Below, in pieces: positions 1 through 6,395 of a DNA stretch of 8,682 nucleotides (the first letter of the stretch is position 1; every line of letters starts with the position of its first letter). Origin of the DNA: Clostridiales bacterium (lineage in GTDB: Bacteria > Bacillota > Clostridia > Oscillospirales > CAG-272); assembly GCA_019415985.1 (NCBI GenBank), contig DXYE01000095.1, positions 810-9,491 on the forward strand, given 5' to 3'. Below the pieces are notes generated by a model that was not told the origin of the DNA, did no database searches, and saw nothing but the letters and a program-made list of their open reading frames with translations. The position numbers were made by a program, and so were the translations under genes.

Positions 1-80
1 CACTTACTCGTCTGCCGAATACAGAAAAATAAGCTTAGAAAGAAAAAGCTTTCAAACAAGATCTGTGCAAAAGGATTTTT

Positions 81-139
81 AGCAAAACTTGTTTCTCGGC
101 AATCGCTGCCGAAGCGATGATCTTGTCGAGCAAAATTTG
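81..139 (+). other. gltX leader with two mutually exclusive hairpins
   Basis: Two perfect short stems overlap. TCGGCA (96-101) pairs with TGCCGA (107-112) around the loop ATCGC (102-106). That same ATCGC can instead pair with GCGAT (114-118). The linkers are too short for both full stems to form together as a pseudoknot, so the two folds would compete. The hairpins are bracketed by a near-perfect 11-nt direct repeat, AGCAAAACTTG (81-91) and AGCAAAATTTG (129-139). There is no T run after either stem, so it does not look like a terminator, and no T-box consensus is visible. The rest of 1-180 shows no gene. A frame open from base 1 to a stop at 118-120 could be the tail of an upstream gene, but it resembles nothing I recognise. 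Confidence 0.3.
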
Positions 140-146
140 ATATAAC
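138..146 (+). promoter_or_regulatory. Possible extended -10 promoter for gltX
   Basis: TGATATAAC fits the extended -10 form TGnTATAAT with one mismatch, about 35 nt before the gltX start codon. No good -35 hexamer lies 16-18 nt upstream. The -10 overlaps a small inverted repeat, ATAAC-TTTT-GTTAT (142-155), which could be an operator or chance. It is the best promoter candidate before gltX but remains weak. Confidence 0.3.
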
Positions 147-180
147 TTTTGTTATCCACGACGAAAGGCGGTCATGTTTT

Positions 181-1827
181 ATGGATTTGAACACGCTTGC
201 AGAGGCTTTGTTTCCTCACATTCAGAAAACACCGGAGGACATTTTATGTGAATACCCTGCCCGTCAGCTTCCCGAAGGGGCTAAGGTTACACGGTTTGCA
301 CCGAGCCCAACCGGCTTTGTTCATTTCGGCGGACTGCTGCCCACACGGGTGAGCGAAAGACTGGCGCATCAGAGCAGCGGGCTTTTTTACCTTCGAATTG
401 AAGATACGGACTCGAAACGGGAGGTAGAAGGCGCAGCGGAAAACCTGATTGAAACGCTGGACTATTACGGTATTTCCTTTGACGAAGGTGTTTGCATCGG
501 CGGCGAAAAGGGTTTATACGGCCCATATAGGCAGCAGGAGCGCGCTGAGATCTATCAGGTTTTTGCAAAGGATCTTGTTCGGCGTGGATTGGCCTATCCC
601 TGCTTCTGTTCGGCAGAAGAGCTCACTCGGCTGCGTGAAAAACAGGAAGCGCAGAAAGCTGATCCTGGATATTATGGAAAATGGGCTGTATGCAGAAATG
701 CCGATCCGAACCAGATCTTCGAACGGGTCACTCAGCATACACCATTTGTTCTCCGATTCAGATCAGACGGCGATATAAATAATAAAATAAAATTTACTGA
801 TCTGGTCCGCGGTACGCTGGAACTCACGGAAAACGATAAGGATCATGTGCTCTTAAAGAGTGATGGCATTCCCACGTATCATTTTGCACACGTGATAGAC
901 GACACGCTTATGGGAACAACGCATGTAGTGCGGGGTGAAGAGTGGCTTCCCAGTCTGCCGTTTCACCTTCAGCTTTTCCGTGCACTCGGTTTCCGCCCGC
1001 CGAAATATCTGCATATTGCCCAGCTCATGAAGCTGGATGGCAATGCAAAAAAGAAGCTCTCCAAGAGGGACAAAGGCGTGGATATGAATTTTTATAAAGA
1101 AAAGGGATATGCACCCGCGTGTGTCAACGAATACGTCATGACTCTGCTGAACTCCAACTATGAAGAATGGCGTGTAGCAAATCCTGATAAACCGTATACA
1201 GAATTCCCTTTTTCCGTCAAAAAAATGAGTGTTTCCGGTTGCCTCTTCGATTTTGACAAGTTGCATGACGTTTGCCGAAATACCGTGGCCCATATGACGG
1301 CTGAGGAGGTCTATGAGGCGGTGTGCAATTGGGCAAAGGAATATGATGCGCCGTTTTTCGATATTCTGCACAGAGATCCCGTTTACGCACAGGCTGTTCT
1401 GGCGATCGGCCGCGGCACGGCTAAGCCGCGGAAGGATATTGCGATATGGAGCGAGGTCAAAAACTATATGTCCCTGTTCTACGATGAGCTCTTCCATGTC
1501 GTGGACGATTATCCTGAACAGTTTGACCGCGCAGATATCAAAGAAGCGCTCCGGCGATTTGCGGATAGCTACAGTCCCGATGACGATTCCTCAGTCTGGT
1601 TTGATAAAATCAAGAAAATTACAACTGATCTCGGTTATGCTCCGGAAATGAAGCTTTACAAACAGAATCCCGGAAATTACAAAGGAAACGTTGGAGATGT
1701 AAGCATGTTCCTGCGTGTTGCCGTTACCGGAAAAAAGAATTCTCCGGATTTATATGAAGTCATGAAGGTTTTGGGCGCCGAACGCGTCATGAATCGAATC
1801 CGAGCGCAAGCCTCTATGCTTTCTTGA
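181..1827 (+). CDS. gltX: Glutamyl-tRNA synthetase (GluRS), clostridial long form
   Basis: A class I aminoacyl-tRNA synthetase that charges tRNA(Glu) with glutamate using ATP in the cytosol. The 548 residues include a Rossmann catalytic domain with the signature RFAPSPTGFVHFGG (residues 38-51; HFGG is the HIGH motif) and FYLRIEDTDSKREVEG just after it. KLSKR at 292-296 is the KMSKS loop. Cysteines at 141, 143 and 171 sit where some GluRS and GluQ-RS proteins bind zinc. The C-terminal part is the helical anticodon-binding region. An extension of about 37 residues precedes the catalytic motif, and the protein is longer than the roughly 470-490 residues of many bacterial GluRS; both are usual for the clostridial form. 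ATG at 181 follows AAAGGCGG (164-171) by 9 nt, while ATG at 174 is out of frame. glnS follows after 34 nt, probably in the same operon. With a true GlnRS present, this enzyme is expected to discriminate against tRNA(Gln). Confidence 0.96.
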   Translation: MDLNTLAEALFPHIQKTPEDILCEYPARQLPEGAKVTRFAPSPTGFVHFGGLLPTRVSERLAHQSSGLFYLRIEDTDSKREVEGAAENLIETLDYYGISFDEGVCIGGEKGLYGPYRQQERAEIYQVFAKDLVRRGLAYPCFCSAEELTRLREKQEAQKADPGYYGKWAVCRNADPNQIFERVTQHTPFVLRFRSDGDINNKIKFTDLVRGTLELTENDKDHVLLKSDGIPTYHFAHVIDDTLMGTTHVVRGEEWLPSLPFHLQLFRALGFRPPKYLHIAQLMKLDGNAKKKLSKRDKGVDMNFYKEKGYAPACVNEYVMTLLNSNYEEWRVANPDKPYTEFPFSVKKMSVSGCLFDFDKLHDVCRNTVAHMTAEEVYEAVCNWAKEYDAPFFDILHRDPVYAQAVLAIGRGTAKPRKDIAIWSEVKNYMSLFYDELFHVVDDYPEQFDRADIKEALRRFADSYSPDDDSSVWFDKIKKITTDLGYAPEMKLYKQNPGNYKGNVGDVSMFLRVAVTGKKNSPDLYEVMKVLGAERVMNRIRAQASMLS

Positions 1828-1848
1828 GTACAGCCGAAAAAGGAGATT

Positions 1849-1864
1849 GGAGATAAGGATAATG
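1849..1864 (+). promoter_or_regulatory. Ribosome site deciding the glnS start
   Basis: GGAGA (1849-1853) lies 8 nt before ATG at 1862. The frame can be extended to TTG at 1847, but that codon abuts AGGAGA (1841-1846) with no spacer and would add five residues (MEIRI) not expected in GlnRS. ATG 1862 also puts the MSKR motif at residue 268, the position it has in E. coli GlnRS. Confidence 0.7.
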
Positions 1865-3520
1865 GAAGAAAATCTGACACCGACAAACTTTATTCACGAA
1901 ATTATCGACGACGACCTGGCGTCCGGAAGAGAAACCTGCGTACACACAAGATTTCCGCCGGAGCCCAACGGTTATCTGCACATAGGCAGCGCCAAGGCTA
2001 TCTGGATCAATGCAGGAACAGCTCGGAAATACGGCGGAAAATTTAATCTCCGATATGATGACACGAATCCCGAAAAGGAAGACGACGAATACGTAAAATC
2101 CATTTACGAAGATATCCGCTGGCTCGGGTTCGAGCCTGACGGCGGTGTATTTTACGGCTCCGATTATTTTGACAAATGTTATGAATTTGCACTGAAGCTG
2201 ATTCGTGACGGTAAAGCCTACGTCTGCGATCTGTCGCCTGAGGAAATGCGCAAATATCGCGGAACGCTGACAGAACCGGGCAGAAACAGCCCATACCGCA
2301 ACCGCTCCGTAGAAGAGAATCTTGAGCTGTTCGAGCGTATGAAAAAAGGGGAATTTCCCGATGGGAGCCGGACATTGCGCGCAAAAATCGACATGGCATC
2401 TCCGAATATGAATCTCCGCGATCCTGCCATTTACCGCATTCTGCATACGCCGCACCATAGGCAGGGACAAAAATGGTGTATTTACCCACTTTACGATTAT
2501 GCTCACCCGATACAAGACGCACTGGAAGGAATTACACACTCCCTGTGTTCCATTGAATTTGAAAATCACCGTCCTTTGTATGATTGGGTTATCCGCAATA
2601 TAGGCTTTGAAAAGGCGCCGCACCAATATGAATTTGCACGCCTGAACGTCACTTATACCGTAATGAGCAAGAGGTATTTGAGAGAGCTTGTAGAAACAGG
2701 TATCGTAGACGGTTGGGATGATCCGAGAATGCCTACGCTCTGTGGTCTGCGCCGGCGTGGCTTTACGCCAAACTCAATTCTGGATTTTGTCAAACGTGTG
2801 GGTGTGGCCAAGGGCTACAGCATCGTAGATATTGAATTGCTCGAACACTGCCTGCGTGAGGAATTGAATAAAACGGCGCAGCGCCGCATTACAGTGCTTG
2901 AGCCGCTCAAGCTGATTATCGACAATTTTGACGATACACGCGTCGAGACTTTTAAAGTCCCCAATAATCCGGAGGATCCGGCATCAGGTGAACGCGCGCT
3001 GCCCTTTACAAAAGAGGTCTGGATCGACAGATCGGATTTTGCTGAAACGCCACCGCCTAAATTTTTCAGACTCAAGCCGGGCGGAGAGGTCCGTCTAATG
3101 GGCGCCTATATCGTTAAGTGCGGTGATATCGTCAAGGACGAAAACGGTGATATCAAGGAAATCCACTGCACTGCAGACCTGGAAACCGGCTGCGGTATGC
3201 CTTCGGATGGCAGAAAGGTCAAAGGAACCATACACTGGCTGTCTGCCAAATATGCAATAGATATCCGTGTTACTCTGTATGAGCGTCTGTTTACCCTCGA
3301 GAATCTCAATGAAATGCCGGAGGGAAAGGATTACAGCGATTATCTCAACAAGAATTCTGCCAAACACCTGATCGGCTGCAAGACCGAGGCATCGCTTGCT
3401 GATACCAAGCCGGGCGATACTTTTCAATTCGTTCGTACCGGATATTTCACCAAGGACACAAAGAATCCGAATACCTTTAACCGTGCGGTCACATTGAAGG
3501 ATAGCTATCGGCCAAAATAA
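1862..3520 (+). CDS. glnS: Glutaminyl-tRNA synthetase (GlnRS)
   Basis: A class I synthetase that attaches glutamine directly to tRNA(Gln). At 552 residues it matches the E. coli enzyme (554). The catalytic domain opens with RFPPEPNGYLHIGSAKA; HIGS at 40-43 is the HIGH motif, and PPEPNGYLH separates GlnRS from GluRS, which has APSPTG. VMSKR (MSKR at 268-271) is the KMSKS loop. The C-terminal half (about 340-552) holds the beta-barrel anticodon-binding domains. No YqeY-type C-terminal fusion is present. It sits 34 nt after gltX and probably shares its mRNA. Many Firmicutes lack GlnRS and make Gln-tRNA by amidating Glu-tRNA(Gln). The GlnRS family is known to have reached bacteria by transfer from eukaryotes, so its presence is informative about lineage. 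The reading frame is intact and no key residue is obviously missing. Confidence 0.96.
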   Translation: MEENLTPTNFIHEIIDDDLASGRETCVHTRFPPEPNGYLHIGSAKAIWINAGTARKYGGKFNLRYDDTNPEKEDDEYVKSIYEDIRWLGFEPDGGVFYGSDYFDKCYEFALKLIRDGKAYVCDLSPEEMRKYRGTLTEPGRNSPYRNRSVEENLELFERMKKGEFPDGSRTLRAKIDMASPNMNLRDPAIYRILHTPHHRQGQKWCIYPLYDYAHPIQDALEGITHSLCSIEFENHRPLYDWVIRNIGFEKAPHQYEFARLNVTYTVMSKRYLRELVETGIVDGWDDPRMPTLCGLRRRGFTPNSILDFVKRVGVAKGYSIVDIELLEHCLREELNKTAQRRITVLEPLKLIIDNFDDTRVETFKVPNNPEDPASGERALPFTKEVWIDRSDFAETPPPKFFRLKPGGEVRLMGAYIVKCGDIVKDENGDIKEIHCTADLETGCGMPSDGRKVKGTIHWLSAKYAIDIRVTLYERLFTLENLNEMPEGKDYSDYLNKNSAKHLIGCKTEASLADTKPGDTFQFVRTGYFTKDTKNPNTFNRAVTLKDSYRPK

Positions 3521-3522
3521 CG

Positions 3523-3549
3523 CTGATGCACGGCATCGGATTTGTTCCT
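3523..3549 (+). terminator. Weak hairpin after glnS, possible partial terminator
   Basis: CTGATGC-ACG-GCATCGG (3523-3539) forms a 7-bp stem with one G-T pair, starting three bases after the glnS stop. The following ATTTGTTCCTCT is only partly T-rich, so termination would be leaky. It could also stabilise the 3' end of a gltX-glnS message. No clear promoter was found between here and metY, so read-through into metY is plausible. Confidence 0.35.
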
Positions 3550-3614
3550 CTGAATTTCTCAGGGCGGCGGCATCCACTATTTTAAATGATACAGAAAGAA
3601 TGAAGGTGCAACAA

Positions 3615-4901
3615 ATGTCAGAATACAAAAAAAATACAATTTGTGTTCAGGGATGTTATCATCCCGGAAACGGCGAACCGCGTGTTCTACCGATTTATCA
3701 GTCAACAACATATAAATACGAGTCGAGCGAACAAATGGGGAAGCTATTTGATTTAGAAGAATCCGGTTATTTTTATACCAGACTGCAAAATCCCACAAAT
3801 GATTTGGTTGCAGCAAAAATTGCTGCGCTGGAAGGCGGGGTGGCCGCCGTTCTCACCTCTTCCGGTCAAGCCGCATCGTTTTACGCACTGTTTAATATCC
3901 TTGGAGCCGGAGATCATATTGTAAGCGCTTCCACAATATACGGCGGGACTTTCAATCTTTTGAACGTTACAATGAAAAAAATGGGGATTGATGTAACTTT
4001 CGTTCATCCGGATTCTTCAGCGGAGGAGCTTTCCGCTGCTTTTCGGCCGAACACAAAGGCGGTCTTTGCAGAGTCCCTGTCCAATCCCTCGCTTGTGGTT
4101 CTGGATATCGAAAAATTCGCCGCAGCAGCGCATGCGCACGACGTTCCACTGATTGTCGACAATACCTTCCCAACACCTGTAAATTGTTCTCCGTTTGTAT
4201 GGGGCGCGGATATTGTTACACACTCCACGACCAAATATATGGATGGCCATGCGACATCTGTGGGCGGCGCTATTGTTGACAGCGGGAACTTCAACTGGAT
4301 GGCGCATGCGAATAAATTTCCCGGCCTCTGTACACCGGACGATTCTTACCACGGACTGATATACGCTGAGGCTTTCGGAAAAAATGCGTATATTACAAAG
4401 GCAACCGTACAGCTCATGCGGGACCTGGGATCCATTCCGTCTCCTCAGAATGCATTTTTGCTGAATTTGGGATTGGAAACGTTATTTCTTCGCATGGAAC
4501 GTCACTGTGCAAACGCAGCTGCAGTCGCACAATTCCTTGAAAATCACGATCAGGTAGCATGGATCAATTATCCTTCCCTGCCTTCCAGTCCATATTTTGC
4601 CTTAGCTCAGAAATATATGCCAAAGGGATCCTGCGGCGTGATTTCATTCGGCATCCGCGGTGGCCGTGAAGCGGCAACCAAGTTCATGGACAGTCTGAGG
4701 CTGGCTGCGATTGTCACTCATGTTGCGGACATTCGGACCTGTATTCTGCATCCTGCCAGCACCACGCACCGTCAGCTTAGTGACGAGCAGCTAGAAGACT
4801 CGGGCGTAAGCGCGGACTTGCTCCGGCTTTCTGTCGGCATCGAAGATATTGAGGACATTTTAGCGGATTTGGAACAGGCATTTGCCAAAGTGCGCTCTTG
4901 A
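3615..4901 (+). CDS. metY: O-acetylhomoserine sulfhydrylase (aminocarboxypropyltransferase)
   Basis: A PLP enzyme of the Cys/Met metabolism (gamma) family that makes homocysteine from O-acetylhomoserine and sulfide, the direct sulfhydrylation route to methionine. Visible motifs are YFYTRLQNPT (52-61), SSGQAA (82-87), the cofactor aspartate in LIVDNTF (D182), and HSTTKYMDGH with the Schiff-base lysine at K207. The insert FPGLCTPDDSYHG followed by RDLGSIPSPQNAFLLNLGLETLFLRMERH is typical of MetY rather than cystathionine gamma-synthase or gamma-lyase. Its 428 residues match the family. ATG 3615 has AAGGTG (3603-3608) 6 nt upstream; ATG 3600 in the same frame has no better site and adds MKVQQ. 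It is preceded by 94 nt with a weak hairpin and followed by a strong terminator. No SAM riboswitch or T-box is visible. Use as a methionine-gamma-lyase-like enzyme is less likely. Confidence 0.92.
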   Translation: MSEYKKNTICVQGCYHPGNGEPRVLPIYQSTTYKYESSEQMGKLFDLEESGYFYTRLQNPTNDLVAAKIAALEGGVAAVLTSSGQAASFYALFNILGAGDHIVSASTIYGGTFNLLNVTMKKMGIDVTFVHPDSSAEELSAAFRPNTKAVFAESLSNPSLVVLDIEKFAAAAHAHDVPLIVDNTFPTPVNCSPFVWGADIVTHSTTKYMDGHATSVGGAIVDSGNFNWMAHANKFPGLCTPDDSYHGLIYAEAFGKNAYITKATVQLMRDLGSIPSPQNAFLLNLGLETLFLRMERHCANAAAVAQFLENHDQVAWINYPSLPSSPYFALAQKYMPKGSCGVISFGIRGGREAATKFMDSLRLAAIVTHVADIRTCILHPASTTHRQLSDEQLEDSGVSADLLRLSVGIEDIEDILADLEQAFAKVRS

Positions 4902-4958
4902 GCTTGCTATACATATTTTTCTTTTCACCTAACAATTACTATACAAAAAGAAAAATAG

Positions 4959-5005
4959 AAAGGCCGATAATGCTTATGTTGCATTACCGGCCTTTTGGTT
5001 CTTTT
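4959..5005 (+). terminator. Strong intrinsic terminator of metY
   Basis: AAAGGCCGATAATGC (4959-4973) pairs with GCATTACCGGCCTTT (4981-4995) around the loop TTATGTT, a 15-position stem with a single A-C mismatch. It is followed by TTGGTTCTTTT. It lies 57 nt after the metY stop and closes the + strand gene group. Repeat copy 1 starts at the tail of its T tract. Confidence 0.9.
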
Positions 5006-5097
5006 AATAAGAGGCAGTGCCTCGTCTGGAACGTTTTCAGTGGGAAATTGTCACGCCCACAAAAAAATCAAGTGGTCCACGCCGTCACAGAAAGCGG
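5003..5097 (+). repeat. Dispersed intergenic repeat, copy 1 (with 26-nt insert)
   Basis: It begins with TTTAATAAGAGGCA, identical over 14 nt to copy 2 (6276-6289), and continues with recognisable blocks CGTCT, TTTCAG, GAAATT and GAAAGCGG in the same order. By eye about three quarters of the aligned bases agree before the insert. The block between GAAATT and GAAAGCGG is 26 nt longer than in copy 2; removing one 26-nt period bounded by CACGCC makes the lengths equal. A hairpin GAGGC-AGT-GCCTC (5011-5023) sits near its left end. It lies right behind the metY terminator, in the same orientation as metY. Confidence 0.6.
5052..5083 (+). repeat. 26-nt insertion in repeat copy 1, bounded by CACGCC
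   Basis: CACGCC occurs at 5052-5057 and again at 5078-5083. Between them lies an A-rich stretch flanked by CCAC and GTGG, which can pair, and GTGG-T-CCAC can also fold. Copy 2 lacks exactly this much sequence. It could be a tandem duplication remnant, or a small insertion with a 6-nt target duplication. Confidence 0.4.
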
Positions 5098-5577
5098 GAA
5101 GCATCTTTCCGTCGTTATATTCCGAAAATCATGTCATATATAACTTTTTAAATGTATATAAGATAAACTATTGTAGAATAGTGCTCTTTCATACAGCTTG
5201 CTGCCAAAGTCTCCTCGATTAGTTAATATAATTTTCAAGTAATTGTTCATTTATTGCGATAGCTACAACATATTTTTCAGGTGCTAAACTTGGAGCATAA
5301 TCATAATAAATCATGATACTGCTTTACTTAAGGCAAAGTTTTTAATTGTTACAAATGCTTTCGGCAAATTCTTCAATAAAAAGCGACATTCTCCCCCACT
5401 TGTCCTACAAAAGTTCTCACAGAATCTGTGATAGCCGGCAAGGTCCTGTTTCGCATTTTTCGGTTAAATTCCTCTTGATAAGTTTCATTTGCTTCGCAAA
5501 GGGGGGAGATGCAGCCCATGTAAAAGCTTTTCACAGGGCTTCTTAACATAATAATTCCAAACCATACGAATATCTGT
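5098..5577. other. Gene-free stretch with small inverted repeats
   Basis: I see no convincing gene here. About 5130-5350 is distinctly AT-rich compared with the flanking genes. A - strand frame from ATG at 5314 to a stop at 5219 gives 31 residues (MIYYDYAPSLAPEKYVVAIA...), protein-like but without a ribosome site. A perfect dyad TCACAGA-A-TCTGTGA lies at 5417-5431. A hairpin TTTGC-TTC-GCAAA lies at 5488-5500, and an imperfect longer hairpin spans 5513-5540 (AGCCC against GGGCT, with an AAA/TTT core). GGGGGG at 5501-5506 precedes an ATG that stops after four codons. The stretch may be a decayed gene or element, but no family is recognisable. Confidence 0.4.
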
Positions 5578-5613
5578 AAAAAGAACGAGCGAAAGCGTTA
5601 GACACTTTCGCTC
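5578..5613 (-). terminator. Intrinsic terminator of the uracil-DNA glycosylase gene
   Basis: GAGCGAAAG (5587-5595) and CTTTCGCTC (5605-5613) form a perfect 9-bp stem with a 9-nt loop. Read on the - strand it is followed by GTTCTTTTT. It lies 23 nt beyond the glycosylase stop codon and faces the metY terminator across the convergent gap. Confidence 0.85.
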
Positions 5614-5636
5614 AGCTACCGTATTCCGGTGTATAA

Positions 5637-6245
5637 TCAATTTTTATTCCGTATCACTTCGTCATATTTTTTCTTCAACATTTTCATATCCTCCAGCATC
5701 GCTTCCTTTTTCCGAGGATCACGCAGAAGTGCAGATGGGTGATATAATGCACAGATGGATATATCCTTTTTATCAAACCATCTGCCATGTTCTGCTGTAA
5801 TTTTAAAATCAGGCTTGATCAGCTTCATAGCGGCGATTCGGCCGAGACAAACGATCAGTGAAGGCTGGATAATCCGAACTTGGCCGCGAAGATATTCCAT
5901 GCACGCGGCTTCCTCCTCCGGATTCGGATCTCGATTTTTGGGCGGTCTGCACTTTAAAATATTCGCGATATAAACATCCTCCCGTGGTATATCTACCGCA
6001 AATAAGTATTTATCAAGCAGCTTTCCAGCCGCACCTACAAATGGAATGCCGCTTTTATCCTCCTGCTCGCCGGGTGCCTCACCCACGAACATCAAAACAG
6101 CATTCGCATTACCGACACCAAATACCGATGATATGCGCGTTGCGGCAAGAGAACATTTCTGGCATATCGAGCACAAAGCTTTCAGTTCTTCAAGCTGCTT
6201 TGCCTTTTTCCTTTCGATGTTCTCATCAGCAAAACCGTTATCCAC
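5637..6245 (-). CDS. Family 4 (Fe-S) uracil-DNA glycosylase
   Basis: It excises uracil from DNA and so starts base-excision repair of deaminated cytosine or misincorporated dUMP. Numbered from the GTG at 6245 (202 residues), it has a CxxC pair at C28 and C31 (with a further C25), then C99 and C115. These are the four-cysteine iron-sulfur ligand pattern of family 4, and the 16-residue spacing of the second pair matches the Thermotoga enzyme. GVGNANAVLMFVGEAPGEQED (GEAPGEQED at 55-63) is motif A, PFVGAAGKLLD follows, and HPSALLR at 169-175 is the late catalytic motif. The start is uncertain. GTG 6245 has AAAGGA about 12 nt upstream, which is long. The frame extends to TTG at 6290, giving 217 residues, but those codons lie in repeat copy 2 and have no ribosome site. 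No in-frame ATG precedes the first cysteine. It is followed by its own terminator. The family also covers phage polymerase-linked homologues, but glycosylase is the best call. Confidence 0.9.
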   Translation of the reverse strand: MDNGFADENIERKKAKQLEELKALCSICQKCSLAATRISSVFGVGNANAVLMFVGEAPGEQEDKSGIPFVGAAGKLLDKYLFAVDIPREDVYIANILKCRPPKNRDPNPEEEAACMEYLRGQVRIIQPSLIVCLGRIAAMKLIKPDFKITAEHGRWFDKKDISICALYHPSALLRDPRKKEAMLEDMKMLKKKYDEVIRNKN

Positions 6246-6275
6246 CCAGCTTTCACATCCTTTTAAGAATTTCGA

Positions 6276-6343
6276 TTTAATAAGAGGCAAAGCCCGTCTT
6301 AGGGCGTTTCAGCGAGAAATTACGACCCGACAATAGAAAGCGG
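6276..6343 (+). repeat. Dispersed intergenic repeat, copy 2
   Basis: It shares TTTAATAAGAGGCA exactly with copy 1, then CGTCT, GTTTCAG, GAGAAATT and AGAAAGCGG in the same order, without the 26-nt insert. Weaker similarity may run on to ATATTCTG near 6376. It can fold as GCCC-GTCTTA-GGGC (6292-6305). The orientation is opposite to both flanking genes, mecA-like and the glycosylase. Its left end supplies the in-frame TTG (6288-6290) and the first codons of the longer reading of the glycosylase gene. Confidence 0.65.
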
Positions 6344-6371
6344 AATCTGCTGACGAATGAAGCGGGGAATA

Positions 6372-6395
6372 TTCTGTTTTCATTATAAAACAGAA
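6372..6395. promoter_or_regulatory. 9-bp hairpin and TATAAT at the end of the mecA-like gene
   Basis: TTCTGTTTT (6372-6380) and AAAACAGAA (6387-6395) are perfect inverted arms with a 6-nt loop that contains part of the mecA-like stop codon. On the - strand the loop region reads TATAAT (6387-6382), a perfect -10 hexamer that could start a glycosylase transcript. No good -35 is present at 16-18 nt. The hairpin has no T tail, so it is a poor terminator. Confidence 0.3.

Noticed and set aside
1..120. Open frame from the window edge ending at a TGA (118-120), basic composition
   Set aside because: It could be the tail of an upstream gene, but it is short, AT-rich and unlike any family I know; the - strand is also open here.
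853..1497. 214-codon open frame on the - strand inside gltX
   Set aside because: Antisense shadow of gltX, cysteine- and histidine-rich in an unstructured way with no family resemblance.
1814..2626. 270-codon open frame on the - strand
   Set aside because: It lies fully antisense across the end of gltX and the start of glnS, has no ribosome site and no recognisable motif; it is a shadow of the real genes.
3521..3614. SAM riboswitch or T-box before metY
   Set aside because: The gap is only 94 nt and lacks the conserved elements of either; only a weak hairpin is present.
5417..5431. Perfect 7-1-7 dyad TCACAGA-A-TCTGTGA as an operator
   Set aside because: No promoter or gene start is nearby, and a dyad of this size is expected by chance about once in a window this long.
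5311..5463. 50-codon stop-free stretch on the - strand
   Set aside because: No ATG or GTG start before its middle and no recognisable homology; possibly a remnant, but not supportable as a gene or pseudogene.
5346..5546. 66-codon + strand frame in the convergent gap
   Set aside because: No ribosome site, composition not protein-like, and it runs through several hairpins; treated as non-coding.
5003..6343. The two direct repeat copies as ends of a composite mobile element carrying the glycosylase gene
   Set aside because: The copies are diverged, one carries an insert, no target duplication or transposase is seen, and a probable third copy lies outside the interval.
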